A DNA stretch of 57,769 nt from the NCBI GenBank assembly GCA_003331875.1, contig QOQA01000006.1, positions 1 through 57,769 on the forward strand, read 5' to 3'. Positions 26,812 to 34,828 of this stretch are shown piece after piece. This DNA comes from Cryomorphaceae bacterium (GTDB lineage Bacteria > Bacteroidota > Bacteroidia > Flavobacteriales > Flavobacteriaceae). Position 1 is the first letter of the stretch; each line of letters starts with the position of its first letter. The position numbers and the translations under genes were made by a program. The notes beneath the pieces were generated by a model. That model had not been told where the DNA came from, ran no database searches, and saw nothing but the letters and a program-made list of their open reading frames with translations.

Positions 26812-28943
26812 AAATTAAAATCAAGACCAATAAGGAAATTAATCTCAGCCATCGGATAAAAATATGCCCCTGAATATGTCTTGTTATCAATATCATAAAA
26901 ATAATGACCTCCGTAGCTTTCATATTTTTGATTAAATAAATTATTAATCAAGATCTTTAGTTTAGAATCATCTAAAAATCCTGGTATAGAAAAACTATGA
27001 TTTAAACCCAAATCATTAACTAAGTATGAAGCAAGAACTGAAGAGTCAACGTTTGTATTTGACATATATTGTTTTCCAACATACTTTGTGTTAAAAAACA
27101 GAAGTGTTTTATCGTCTATATTAAATTCAAAAGAATTACCAAAAATTAAGTTTGGTGAAAAAGATATATCTGTTTTTCCAAAATTTTTCAAACTGCCATC
27201 AAATTGAGTCAGATAGTCATTATTTTTGTTAGAACTAAATGTAATATTTGGTTTAATTGTAAAGTAATCATCGATATAGAAAACACCATCGAACTCAACC
27301 CCTGCTCTATAGCTTTCTCCAACATTTGCTCTGATGTAATATCCAACATCATCTCTCTCACCGGTTAAAACTAATTGATCATTGTAGTTCATCAAATATA
27401 AATTGATGTTATATATAGATTTTTTGCCTTTGTATTTCCATCCTAACTCAAAGTCATCCAGCATTTCAGGATAAGGGTTTCCATTTTCATAATCTGTTCT
27501 GGTTGGTTCTCGATGTGCTCTGGCAAATGAAAAGTAAAATTCATTACTTGAATTAAGTTTATAATAAATACCAGCTTTAGGATTAAAAAAATTGAAACTT
27601 TTATTGATATTATCTCCTCCAATCAATACAGCATTATAATTTATATTTCTGTTCTGTAGATCAAGAAAAGCATAAAGTTTATCACTGAATGTGAATTCTA
27701 GTTTTGAAAATAAGTTAAACTCTTCCTTATTTCCAAAATTATCATAGTATCTGTGTCTAATTTCTGAGTTACCTGCATTTCTTGCCCATATAACTTCACC
27801 ATAATGATCTCCAAAATATTTATTTAGAGTTCCTCCTAATATTAATTTTATTGAATTTTTTTCATAAATAAAATTAAAGAGTGAGCCGTAAAAATCATTA
27901 TCCAACCACTTTCTTCTAATTAGATCGGAAATGGCTTGACCACTGTTTTCGTTAATTAAATAATCTAATAAATTTTGATCCTCGGAATATTCCTCATAAT
28001 AACCTCTACCGTGTGTGTAATGAAGTGTTAAATTCGCTTTCCAAGAAGAATTCATTTGATGATTAAAAATCAACTGATAATGGTCTTGTTTGTAATTATC
28101 CTCTTGCTTATCGTAAAACATTTCTTCACCATCAGTATTATAATAAATACCGGCGTAATTGAATCTTCTATTAGTATTTAATGTTTCCCGATCAAGTCCA
28201 TACCATGCTTGATACGTTCTTTCATGACCACCAAATGCAATTAGTTTGATATTTGTTTTATTATAATCGTATGAACCTTGTAAGAAATATCCTTTTAAGT
28301 TTGAAGATGCCCTGTCGATATATCCATCGGAATATATTTTTGATAGGTTACCACTTAGTTCGAAATACTTACCCACACTTCCAGTTGTAAAACTTATAGA
28401 ATTTTTTAATGTTCCATAGCTGCCAAAAGAATTTGACAATTTAAATTTAGGAGCCTGAGATTGTTTTTGAGTAGAAACATTAATACTACCGCCAAAAGCC
28501 CCAGCACCATTAGTTGATGTACCTACCCCGCGCTGAATTTGAATACTTGATATACTGCTGGCAAAATCTGGTAAGTCAACCCAATATGTTGCATGAGATT
28601 CAGAATCATTCAGCGGAACTCCATTTATAGTAACATTAATTCTAAATCCATCAGAACCTCGTATACTCATTCCAGTGTATCCAATTCCATTTCCAGCATC
28701 AGATGTAATATTTACAGATGGTGTCATACTTAGAATAACAGGTATATCTTGACCTAAATTGACACGTGATATATCATTAGCATCCAATAACTTAAATGGC
28801 ACCGGTGTATTTGAAGATGCTCTTATTGCTGTTACAACTACCTCATCTAAATTCTGTTTATTTACTAAAATGGTATCGATTGTATTTTCTTGTGAAAAAA
28901 TAATATTTGAAAATACAAATACCGTTAAAATTAAATTCTTCAT
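26808..28943 (-). CDS. TonB-dependent outer-membrane receptor under TPP control (thiamin-type)
   Basis: Outer-membrane barrel for energised uptake, here probably of thiamin or a precursor. From the ATG at 28943 the protein is 711 residues: a signal peptide (LILTVFVFSNIIFSQ), a plug domain from about 28 to 150 (LDEVVVTAIRASSNTPVPFK, SIRGSDGFRINVTINGVPLN, IQIQRGVGTSTNGAGAFGG) and a beta-barrel ending in aromatic residue F (FLIGLDFNF). An upstream in-frame start at 28979 would fall inside the riboswitch and is rejected. The assignment to thiamin rests on the TPP riboswitch in its leader, not on the receptor sequence. No carboxypeptidase-like N-terminal domain or SusD partner. Confidence 0.9.
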   Translation of the reverse strand: MKNLILTVFVFSNIIFSQENTIDTILVNKQNLDEVVVTAIRASSNTPVPFKLLDANDISRVNLGQDIPVILSMTPSVNITSDAGNGIGYTGMSIRGSDGFRINVTINGVPLNDSESHATYWVDLPDFASSISSIQIQRGVGTSTNGAGAFGGSINVSTQKQSQAPKFKLSNSFGSYGTLKNSISFTTGSVGKYFELSGNLSKIYSDGYIDRASSNLKGYFLQGSYDYNKTNIKLIAFGGHERTYQAWYGLDRETLNTNRRFNYAGIYYNTDGEEMFYDKQEDNYKQDHYQLIFNHQMNSSWKANLTLHYTHGRGYYEEYSEDQNLLDYLINENSGQAISDLIRRKWLDNDFYGSLFNFIYEKNSIKLILGGTLNKYFGDHYGEVIWARNAGNSEIRHRYYDNFGNKEEFNLFSKLEFTFSDKLYAFLDLQNRNINYNAVLIGGDNINKSFNFFNPKAGIYYKLNSSNEFYFSFARAHREPTRTDYENGNPYPEMLDDFELGWKYKGKKSIYNINLYLMNYNDQLVLTGERDDVGYYIRANVGESYRAGVEFDGVFYIDDYFTIKPNITFSSNKNNDYLTQFDGSLKNFGKTDISFSPNLIFGNSFEFNIDDKTLLFFNTKYVGKQYMSNTNVDSSVLASYLVNDLGLNHSFSIPGFLDDSKLKILINNLFNQKYESYGGHYFYDIDNKTYSGAYFYPMAEINFLIGLDFNF

Positions 28944-28974
28944 AATTATATATTTTAACGGGATTCTAAAGTGA

Positions 28975-29045
28975 GTCACATTTTCCTTACAAAAATTACT
29001 TTGTCAGGTTCAATGGGTATAATCTCAGCCGTAGCACCCCAATAA
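28975..29045 (-). promoter_or_regulatory. TPP riboswitch (THI element)
   Basis: Read on the minus strand, conserved THI-box segments occur in order: GGGGTGC, GGCTGAGATTATACCC, GAACCTGA, a short ACAAAGTAATTTTTGT hairpin arm and GTAAGGAAAA. These match the thiamin pyrophosphate aptamer (consensus CUGAGA, ACC, GAACCUGA, GUAGGGAA). It lies about 32 bases before the receptor ATG at 28943. No terminator hairpin follows, so control at translation initiation is more likely. Confidence 0.9.
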
Positions 29046-29059
29046 TTATAGTAAAGTTA

Positions 29060-29094
29060 TAAAAAAAAGCGGCTCGTAAGCCGCTTTTTTAAAT
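29060..29094 (-). terminator. Intrinsic terminator after the zinc-type TonB receptor gene
   Basis: GCGGCT pairs with AGCCGC (29069-29084) with a four-base loop, and A/T tracts on both sides make it bidirectional. It separates the zinc-type receptor transcript (stop at 29096) from the TPP riboswitch that follows on the same strand. Confidence 0.85.
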
Positions 29095-29095
29095 T

Positions 29096-31222
29096 CTAAT
29101 AAGAAATTTTAAGTCCAATAGAAACATTTCTGCCCATATCGAAAAAACCGTAGTTTTTAAATCTGGATAAATGATCGTAATAGTACTTGTCAAAAACATT
29201 TTCTACCTTCCAAAATAGCTGAGCTTTAGCACCAGGATATGAGGTGTTTAATTCATACTGTCCTGAAATATCAACTAGAAAGTTTGAATGAGTTGAATTC
29301 TCTAAAGTTGCAACTTTATCTTGTCTAGCTTTATGTAAAATATCTATTTCGTAGTTAATTTTTTCACTAAAATCTAAATCAAAATTGAGTTTGAAAGTTA
29401 CTGGTGGAATGTCTGGTAACCATCCATCATTTTTCTTTTTACCTCTCAAGTATTCCATTGAAGCATAGTACGATAACCAATCAATTCCAGTTTCAGAAGA
29501 ATATGCAATTTCACCACCTAGAATAGTTGCATCTGATTGTGCGTACTCATAAATAGGCATGAATTCATCCGTCTGAGTACCTGTTGGATTTAAGAATATA
29601 TAATCATTTATATTATTATAAAATAAATCTACAAGTAAACTAGATTTTTCATTAGATGTCTCAAAAGAAATATCAGTTTGAAAATTTTTCTCTACTGACA
29701 ATTGATCAGACCCTATTTCATATCGACCAGTTCCATGATGCTCACCGTCAGAAAACAATTCAGATAGATTTGGAGCTCTATACCCAGAAGCCATATTCAA
29801 TCTAAAAATAGAAGATCCACCAAGATCCAATTTGTAACCAGCTGATGCAGTCATACTTGAATATATTTTTTCAATACCAATTGCATCAATTTTTCTTATG
29901 TCAGCTCTTGCTCCAATCATTAGATTTGAGGAATCAAAATGAAAATGTGAAAGCATAAATAATCCCATATCATTTTTTGTAGCGTTGGGTACTAAGATCT
30001 CTTCTGCATGATTTTCATTAGTTTGGTGAATAAAATTTCCTCCAACAGCAAGCTCAATATTGTCATTTTTTTCATTCACATATTTCCAATCTAAAGAAGT
30101 TAGTCTCAATGTCATATCAAGTGCAGCTTCCTCACCATGCTCATCATGATCATCGTGATCATCATCATGGTCACCATCGTAATCGTCCTCGTCATGATCA
30201 TCATGACCTTCTTCATCGTGATGGCCAAACTCTTTTCTCAAATTCTGAGAAAAACCTACAGTTACTGATAGTGCTGAATTATCAAACTTAACGTCATTTT
30301 TCCAACTTACGATAAAGTTCTCAATGTCTTGGTAACTTTCCTCTTCCTCATGCTCTTCGAGTTCATCATGGTCCTCATCATGATCATCGCTATGATCATC
30401 ATCGTTATGGTCACCATCATCATGGTCATCATGACCCTCTTCATCTCCGTGGGGAACATAAAGTATTGATTCATTGAAATTAAGTCTCAAATCAGAGCTA
30501 TAATTACCCTTTGAATATCCCAAAGCGAGTTGAAAATCTTTCGATTCCATACCCGTACTTTCGTATGCACCATCATTATTGTCAGGTCTTTGAGATCCTG
30601 AGTAATCACCGTTTTCAACAACACTCGCCCTAGCGATTAAACTAAATTCATCAATTGTTGTACTAACTCCAATCGTGGAATTAAAACCAGAATAATTCGT
30701 GTTATAGAATGTACTGAAATCTCCTTTAGTTCCATTGTATTTGAGATATTGTTGAGGATTAAAATACAAGACACCCCCTATGGCATCACTTCCGTATAAA
30801 ATGGAAGCCGGTCCTTTTATCAATTCAACGGAGCTAACACCACCAGTTGCAATATCAATTCCATGTTCATCACCCCACTGTTGATTCTCGTAACGAATGT
30901 TTTGATTAAAAACAACCACTCGATTACTTGATAAACCTCTGATGTTTGGTTTGTATATGCCAGGTCCTGTCGATATGAATGAAAGTCCTGGTGTTTCTCC
31001 AAGGACATCCTTCATTGTTTGAGTATTTACAGCACTCATTTTTGCCAAATCTACTTTTGTAACCTTAATTACATTTTCATCAGCAGTTTCTCCAAAGGGA
31101 GTTGATACGATAACCTCATCCAACATTACTGGCAATATCGAATCAACCTCAACCTCTTGAGAAAAATTTTTATTTGTTATTAGTAGGGCCAATATCAAGG
31201 TAGCCCTCATTAAGTTTTTCAT
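29096..31222 (-). CDS. TonB-dependent receptor with two His/Asp-rich tracts (zinc-type, ZnuD-like)
   Basis: Outer-membrane receptor of 708 residues. A signal peptide (about 1-21) precedes a plug domain (DEVIVSTPFGETADENVIKV, NIRGLSSNRVVVFNQNIRYE, SVELIKGPASILYGSDAIGG) and a barrel ending FDMGRNVSIGLKISY. Two loops, around residues 256-292 and 331-369, consist almost only of His, Asp and Glu and both begin EEGHDDHD. Such tracts are known from zinc receptors (ZnuD family) and would chelate Zn or a similar divalent metal at the cell surface. The gene follows a small His-rich membrane protein. No Zur box was recognised. Nickel or copper cannot be excluded. Confidence 0.9.
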   Translation of the reverse strand: MKNLMRATLILALLITNKNFSQEVEVDSILPVMLDEVIVSTPFGETADENVIKVTKVDLAKMSAVNTQTMKDVLGETPGLSFISTGPGIYKPNIRGLSSNRVVVFNQNIRYENQQWGDEHGIDIATGGVSSVELIKGPASILYGSDAIGGVLYFNPQQYLKYNGTKGDFSTFYNTNYSGFNSTIGVSTTIDEFSLIARASVVENGDYSGSQRPDNNDGAYESTGMESKDFQLALGYSKGNYSSDLRLNFNESILYVPHGDEEGHDDHDDGDHNDDDHSDDHDEDHDELEEHEEEESYQDIENFIVSWKNDVKFDNSALSVTVGFSQNLRKEFGHHDEEGHDDHDEDDYDGDHDDDHDDHDEHGEEAALDMTLRLTSLDWKYVNEKNDNIELAVGGNFIHQTNENHAEEILVPNATKNDMGLFMLSHFHFDSSNLMIGARADIRKIDAIGIEKIYSSMTASAGYKLDLGGSSIFRLNMASGYRAPNLSELFSDGEHHGTGRYEIGSDQLSVEKNFQTDISFETSNEKSSLLVDLFYNNINDYIFLNPTGTQTDEFMPIYEYAQSDATILGGEIAYSSETGIDWLSYYASMEYLRGKKKNDGWLPDIPPVTFKLNFDLDFSEKINYEIDILHKARQDKVATLENSTHSNFLVDISGQYELNTSYPGAKAQLFWKVENVFDKYYYDHLSRFKNYGFFDMGRNVSIGLKISY
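30121..30225. repeat. Low-complexity CATCATGAT-type repeat encoding the second His/Asp tract
   Basis: Imperfect short repeats built from CATCATGATC, ATCGTGATC and CATGGTCACC units. They code for the His/Asp/Glu loop around residues 331-369 of the zinc-type receptor. Such a tract can change length by slippage. Confidence 0.7.
30340..30450. repeat. Low-complexity repeat encoding the first His/Asp tract
   Basis: Same kind of degenerate CATCATGATC units as at 30121-30225, coding for residues of about 256-292 of the receptor. The shared beginning EEGHDDHD points to duplication of a tract within the gene. Confidence 0.7.
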
Positions 31223-31258
31223 ATATATTTTGTTTAATTAAATTTTTTTATCCGTATT

Positions 31259-31582
31259 CTACACTCTAATGGGTGGTGCCCTTGAATTAAAGTTAATAAC
31301 ACCAAAGTTTTTTTGGAATGATTTAGAAAAAATCAAACCAACAGTCAATATAGTTATAATAAACGAATATAAAATTGAATAATAATAGTCAAAATCAGTG
31401 GCAGATCTAAAAATCAAGCAAAAAGTACATATACTTTCAGGTGTTTGAAGTGTTTGATCTGTGCTACTGATGTGAACATGATTATGATCATGATGGTGAT
31501 CATGGAAAAGATTATGTCCAAAATGCAATAGTTGAGGAAGAAAGAGCAAAAAAATAAAAAATGAAACAACAACTTTTTTCAA
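31259..31582 (-). CDS. Small His-rich membrane protein (DUF2946-like)
   Basis: A 107-residue protein with an N-terminal hydrophobic segment (about 4-20), a His cluster FHDHHHDHNHVH near 26-37, a cysteine pair CTFC near 52-55, a second hydrophobic helix (about 68-86) and the ending SRAPPIRV. Short proteins with this N-terminal helix, metal-binding middle and RAPP tail resemble the DUF2946 group found next to metal TonB receptors. A role in delivering or sensing zinc or copper for the receptor downstream (37-base gap) is inferred. Its ATG overlaps the stop of the NadR-like kinase gene by four bases. Confidence 0.75.
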   Translation of the reverse strand: MKKVVVSFFIFLLFLPQLLHFGHNLFHDHHHDHNHVHISSTDQTLQTPESICTFCLIFRSATDFDYYYSILYSFIITILTVGLIFSKSFQKNFGVINFNSRAPPIRV

Positions 31583-32148
31583 GTTTTCCTGATTAAAATT
31601 TCGTCCACAATATTAATAGATTTTTTCAATCTTTCCGAATAATTCCCTGAAATTAATTTAAATGGTTTGTGATTTTTGATCAAGGCTTGTTTAAAATTTT
31701 CAAAAAATAACTTTCTGTCATTGGGTCGATCTCTCAAATCATCCTGAACCCAAGGAACGTCAATATCAAGTAATAAATACAAATCATATTTATTTTTTTT
31801 TGAGTACTTGTTAATGATTGGATCACAAAAATTATCAAAGTATAATCTTGAATAAGTTGCCGTCGTTAAAAGGTCTGTATCGCAAAAAAGTACCTCATTT
31901 GCTTTTTTAATTAATTCATTTTCTGACCTCATTTGACCAATCGCAATTGGAATAAGATCGTGAATCTCACATATCTTATTTTGTTCGGCTAATTTTTTTT
32001 CCAAGAATTCTCTTGCAAATTCTTTAACATAAACGGTTTTAAAGTGTTTTGCAAGCTCAATAGCTAAACTTGTTTTTCCAGTAGACTCTGGACCAAATAG
32101 GACAACCTTTATGAGATCTGTTTTTTGTTGTTGTAAATACTTTTCCAT
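31579..32148 (-). CDS. NadR-like P-loop kinase (AAA_28 family)
   Basis: A 189-residue P-loop protein with Walker A LFGPESTGKTSLAIELA near 18-34, a lid-like region and the DRPNDRKLFFENFKQALI segment near 139-156. It resembles the ribosylnicotinamide-kinase domain of NadR. It overlaps the end of pnuC by 40 bases, an unusually long overlap, and the pairing suggests metabolic trapping of the vitamin carried by PnuC by phosphorylation. Given the nearby TPP riboswitch, the substrate could be thiamin rather than nicotinamide riboside; the sequence alone does not decide. Confidence 0.85.
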   Translation of the reverse strand: MEKYLQQQKTDLIKVVLFGPESTGKTSLAIELAKHFKTVYVKEFAREFLEKKLAEQNKICEIHDLIPIAIGQMRSENELIKKANEVLFCDTDLLTTATYSRLYFDNFCDPIINKYSKKNKYDLYLLLDIDVPWVQDDLRDRPNDRKLFFENFKQALIKNHKPFKLISGNYSERLKKSINIVDEILIRKT

Positions 32149-32741
32149 TTATAATAACCAGCAATTGCAATAAATGTAAAGATAAGATATTGAAAACTAG
32201 AGAATGCCAAGCCCTTACTGAAATACAGAGGAACTGAAATTATATCACCCAAAATCCAAAAAAACCAACTTTCAATTTTTCTACGAGCCATCAACCACAT
32301 ACCTGCAAAAAAAATTGCTGTTGTTATGATGTCCACATATGAAACAAAACCACTCCATTTTTCAAAAAAGGAATACAAATAGGAAACGAAAAGAACTGAC
32401 GAAACAATAATGATCAAAATTATCTTGATATCAGTTGAATGCATTCTTGTAATTGGGGTATATCCTTCATTATTGGATTTTCTAGTCCAATAATACCAAC
32501 CATAAATACTCATCAAAAAATAATAAACATTTATTATCATATCTCCCAACAGTTCCCATTTCACAAGTAAATAAACGAAAATTGAAGTATTAATGATCCC
32601 GGTGGGATATACTAAGACATTATTATTTTTAGAAAACCAAACCGAAAGTAATCCAAAAAAAACAGCAATAAGTTCTAAGCTGATGTCAATGTTTGAATAT
32701 TGACTGTACTGCTCAAAAACTTGATTTATTAACTCACTCAT
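32109..32741 (-). CDS. pnuC: PnuC/PnuT-family vitamin transporter
   Basis: Inner-membrane facilitator of the PnuC family, 210 residues with about seven helices. The family motif is visible as NVYYFLMSIYGWYYWTRKS near 86-104, together with SIWFS-like and FFWILGDIISVPLYFSKGL near 166-184. PnuC proteins carry nicotinamide riboside; PnuT relatives in Bacteroidetes carry thiamin and are often near TPP riboswitches. Here the riboswitch is several genes downstream and controls only the outer-membrane receptor, so either substrate is possible. It overlaps the PPTase gene upstream by four bases. Confidence 0.9.
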   Translation of the reverse strand: MSELINQVFEQYSQYSNIDISLELIAVFFGLLSVWFSKNNNVLVYPTGIINTSIFVYLLVKWELLGDMIINVYYFLMSIYGWYYWTRKSNNEGYTPITRMHSTDIKIILIIIVSSVLFVSYLYSFFEKWSGFVSYVDIITTAIFFAGMWLMARRKIESWFFWILGDIISVPLYFSKGLAFSSFQYLIFTFIAIAGYYKWKSIYNNKKQIS

Positions 32742-33343
32742 AAATATACTATGCTACAAATATAATTTGAAGTAATTATGCTTTTGGATTTTAAATTCAA
32801 AACTTGATCAGAAACATTGATTTTTAGTTGGGATTCATCTCCCAATTCACTAACCAAAATATCGGATTTAAAATTCAACTGACCCACTGAGAAATATTTG
32901 TATGCAGCTTCTTTTATTGTCCACAGCTGAGTCATATCCTCCAAATTGTTTTCATCCATTAATTTTTTTTCAGTTTGGTTAGTAAATTTATCAACTATCC
33001 TTAAAATTTTTTCATTCACAGTTTGTAAATCAATTCCCATTTTTTCTTTTGATAAACAAACCGCTGCATATGACCCTGAATGACTAATTGAAATCTTTAA
33101 ATCATTCTTTAAGAAAGGTGCTCCATTTTTATTGTAAAAAAGTTCATCAGGACTAAATCCTTTAAATTTTAAAATTTGTTGTACTGCTAAAATTTGATTT
33201 TTTTTTAATGCTGATTTATTTGAATCTATTTTTTTTACAATATTATTTGCAATATTATTAATTTCAAATTTTTCTTGATTTCTAATTTTCCAAATCAATA
33301 ATTCAAATCGATTTAAAAAATAGGTGTGATCATATAAGCCCAT
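32738..33343 (-). CDS. 4'-phosphopantetheinyl transferase superfamily protein
   Basis: Transfers phosphopantetheine from CoA to carrier proteins. The 201 residues show the three usual motifs: NGAPFLKNDLKISISHSGSY near 87-106, the Mg-binding MGIDLQTV near 117-124 (GVDIE equivalent) and WTIKEAAYKYF near 146-156. This is the Sfp/AcpT-type rather than the short AcpS. In related flavobacteria such a gene lies in the neighbourhood of gldD, which is about 2.4 kb away here. Target carrier protein unknown; it may serve fatty-acid ACP. Confidence 0.88.
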   Translation of the reverse strand: MGLYDHTYFLNRFELLIWKIRNQEKFEINNIANNIVKKIDSNKSALKKNQILAVQQILKFKGFSPDELFYNKNGAPFLKNDLKISISHSGSYAAVCLSKEKMGIDLQTVNEKILRIVDKFTNQTEKKLMDENNLEDMTQLWTIKEAAYKYFSVGQLNFKSDILVSELGDESQLKINVSDQVLNLKSKSIITSNYICSIVYL

Positions 33344-33370
33344 AAAGACTTAAATATAAATAAATGAGAT

Positions 33371-33631
33371 TTATTTTTCTAAGGGAAGAATAGAAACAAA
33401 AGACTTATTGTCTTTTTTCTTAGTGAATTTTACAACTCCATCAATCTTTGCATGAAGTGTATGGTCTTTACCCAAATAAACGTTATCACCTGCTTTGTGT
33501 TTTGTTCCTCTTTGTCTTACCAGGATGTTACCAGCGTGGGCCATCTGACCACCGAAAATTTTTACACCAAGTCGTTTGGATTCTGATTCTCTACCGTTTT
33601 TGGAACTACCAACACCTTTTTTGTGAGCCAT
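33371..33631 (-). CDS. rpmA: Large-subunit ribosomal protein bL27
   Basis: Ribosomal protein whose N-terminus reaches the peptidyl-transferase centre. The 86 residues begin [20 protein letters not shown] and continue [20 protein letters not shown] and [19 protein letters not shown], all diagnostic. There is no N-terminal extension to be cleaved as in Firmicutes. It is six bases downstream of rplU, the universal bacterial order. Confidence 0.99.
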   Translation of the reverse strand: MAHKKGVGSSKNGRESESKRLGVKIFGGQMAHAGNILVRQRGTKHKAGDNVYLGKDHTLHAKIDGVVKFTKKKDNKSFVSILPLEK

Positions 33632-33637
33632 TTTAAA

Positions 33638-34039
33638 TTATTTTTTTGTGTTACTGCTTGTTTTTTTTGCCTTAGTCTTTGGTTTTTCTTCATTTGGCTT
33701 ACTAGATGCTTTAGGTTTCGAAGCAGATTTTTCGTTAACCTTTTCAATGACAATCTCAGTCATCTGTTGCCTGTGGCCATTTTTGACTCTATATCCTTTT
33801 CTTCTTTTCTTCTTGAAAACAATAACTTTTTTATCTTTAAAATGCTTAACAATTTTTGCTTCTACAGATGCACCAGCAACAACAGGATTACCAATTTTAG
33901 TGTTAGATCCGTTGTCAACCATCAACACATTGTCGAATGTAACTTTAGAACCTTCTTTTTGTTGTAATTTATCAACAAAAAGCTTGGTGTTTTTTCCAAC
34001 ATTATATTGTTTACCAGAAATTTTAACTATTGCATTCAT
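33638..34039 (-). CDS. rplU: Large-subunit ribosomal protein bL21 with basic C-terminal extension
   Basis: First gene of the L21-L27 operon. From the ATG at 34037-34039 the protein has 133 residues: MNAIVKISGKQYNVGKNTKL, then VEAKIVKHFKDKKVIVFKKK and KRRKGYRVKNGHRQQMTEIV, which are standard L21. A tail of about 30 residues rich in Lys, Ser, Ala and Thr (SASKPKASSKPNEEKPKTKA) extends beyond the usual end near 103; such tails occur in Bacteroidetes L21. A start at 34054 would begin inside the promoter region and is rejected. Confidence 0.98.
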   Translation of the reverse strand: MNAIVKISGKQYNVGKNTKLFVDKLQQKEGSKVTFDNVLMVDNGSNTKIGNPVVAGASVEAKIVKHFKDKKVIVFKKKRRKGYRVKNGHRQQMTEIVIEKVNEKSASKPKASSKPNEEKPKTKAKKTSSNTKK

Positions 34040-34051
34040 ATTATAGCGGGG

Positions 34052-34084
34052 CAAATATAATTAAATCTCAATAAATTGAACAAA
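34052..34084 (-). promoter_or_regulatory. Promoter of rplU-rpmA (-33 TTTG, -7 TATATTTG)
   Basis: On the minus strand TTTG (34081-34084) and TATATTTG (34052-34059) are separated by 21 bases, a full match to the Bacteroidetes consensus. The implied leader is about eight bases. Confidence 0.65.
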
Positions 34085-34141
34085 AAACATTTAATATTTG
34101 AAAAGACAACTTTTACCCTAAAAATTGGTTAAATTGCTCAG

Positions 34142-34828
34142 ATGAAAAATATATTATCACTTTTTGCATTACTGTTATTTATCAATTCTTACAACCAAGA
34201 GAGTATTTCCCCAAAAGAAGTTATTTATAAATATATAGAATCAATTGGAGGAAAGGATAAATTAGAATCAATTGAATCAATCACAATGTCAGGAAATTTT
34301 GAAATTCCACAGGCCCCATTCAAACCTTCAGTCATTATTAAGCAACAGAATCCAAATTTGACCTCACTTGAATTGAGTGCACCCGAGATGGGGACTATAA
34401 TGAAACAAAAATTTAATGGTGATAATGGCTATATGGAACAAATGGGCCAAAATGTTCCATTTAGCGAGGAACAGATAAATAGTTCAAAATCTAAAAAAGG
34501 GATTTTTGAGGAACTGTACTATGACTCAACAATCTTGAAAATTGATGGATATATCACCATTGGAGGAAGTGATTTAGTAAAAGTTAAAATTGATGATAAA
34601 ACACTCAAATATTATGATATTAATTCAGGTCTTCTTGTTAGAAGTGAAGAAACCATGGAGGTCGAGGGCAACTCAATAACAACCACTAGAAAATTTTCAG
34701 ACTATAAGGATGTAGATGGAATTTTGTATCCTTTCAAAACTGAAATTATCAATGGTATGCAAACCATTACAATTGAATTTGATGAAATTAAATTCAATGA
34801 AGTTTTTGACAAAAACGATTTTAATTAG
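34142..34828 (+). CDS. Outer-membrane lipoprotein-sorting-like (LolA-fold) protein
   Basis: A 228-residue secreted protein: signal peptide (about 1-19, LSLFALLLFINSYNQ), then the pattern VIYKYIESIGGKDKLESIES, ITMSGNFEIPQAP, LVKVKIDDKTLKYYDINSGL and DYKDVDGILYPFKTEI. This is the architecture of Bacteroidetes proteins described as lipoprotein-sorting-like, related to the LolA/LolB fold. In many relatives it follows zinc-protease (M16) genes; here it stands alone, and a role as a lipid or lipoprotein carrier is inferred. The 3' end overlaps the EamA transporter gene by eight bases. Confidence 0.75.
   Translation: MKNILSLFALLLFINSYNQESISPKEVIYKYIESIGGKDKLESIESITMSGNFEIPQAPFKPSVIIKQQNPNLTSLELSAPEMGTIMKQKFNGDNGYMEQMGQNVPFSEEQINSSKSKKGIFEELYYDSTILKIDGYITIGGSDLVKVKIDDKTLKYYDINSGLLVRSEETMEVEGNSITTTRKFSDYKDVDGILYPFKTEIINGMQTITIEFDEIKFNEVFDKNDFN

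Noticed and set aside
30109-30291. Plus-strand frame rich in His and Asp opposite the zinc-type receptor
   Set aside because: It is the antisense of the His/Asp-coding repeat; the palindromic ATGATCAT units produce open frames on both strands. No independent start context or family match.
32742-33370. Second TPP riboswitch controlling pnuC
   Set aside because: No CTGAGA or GAACCTGA-type segments are found upstream of pnuC or of the PPTase gene.
33623-34046. Two plus-strand open frames across rplU and the start of rpmA
   Set aside because: They are antisense to well-identified ribosomal protein genes; composition is hydrophobic because Lys codons read backwards as Phe and Leu.
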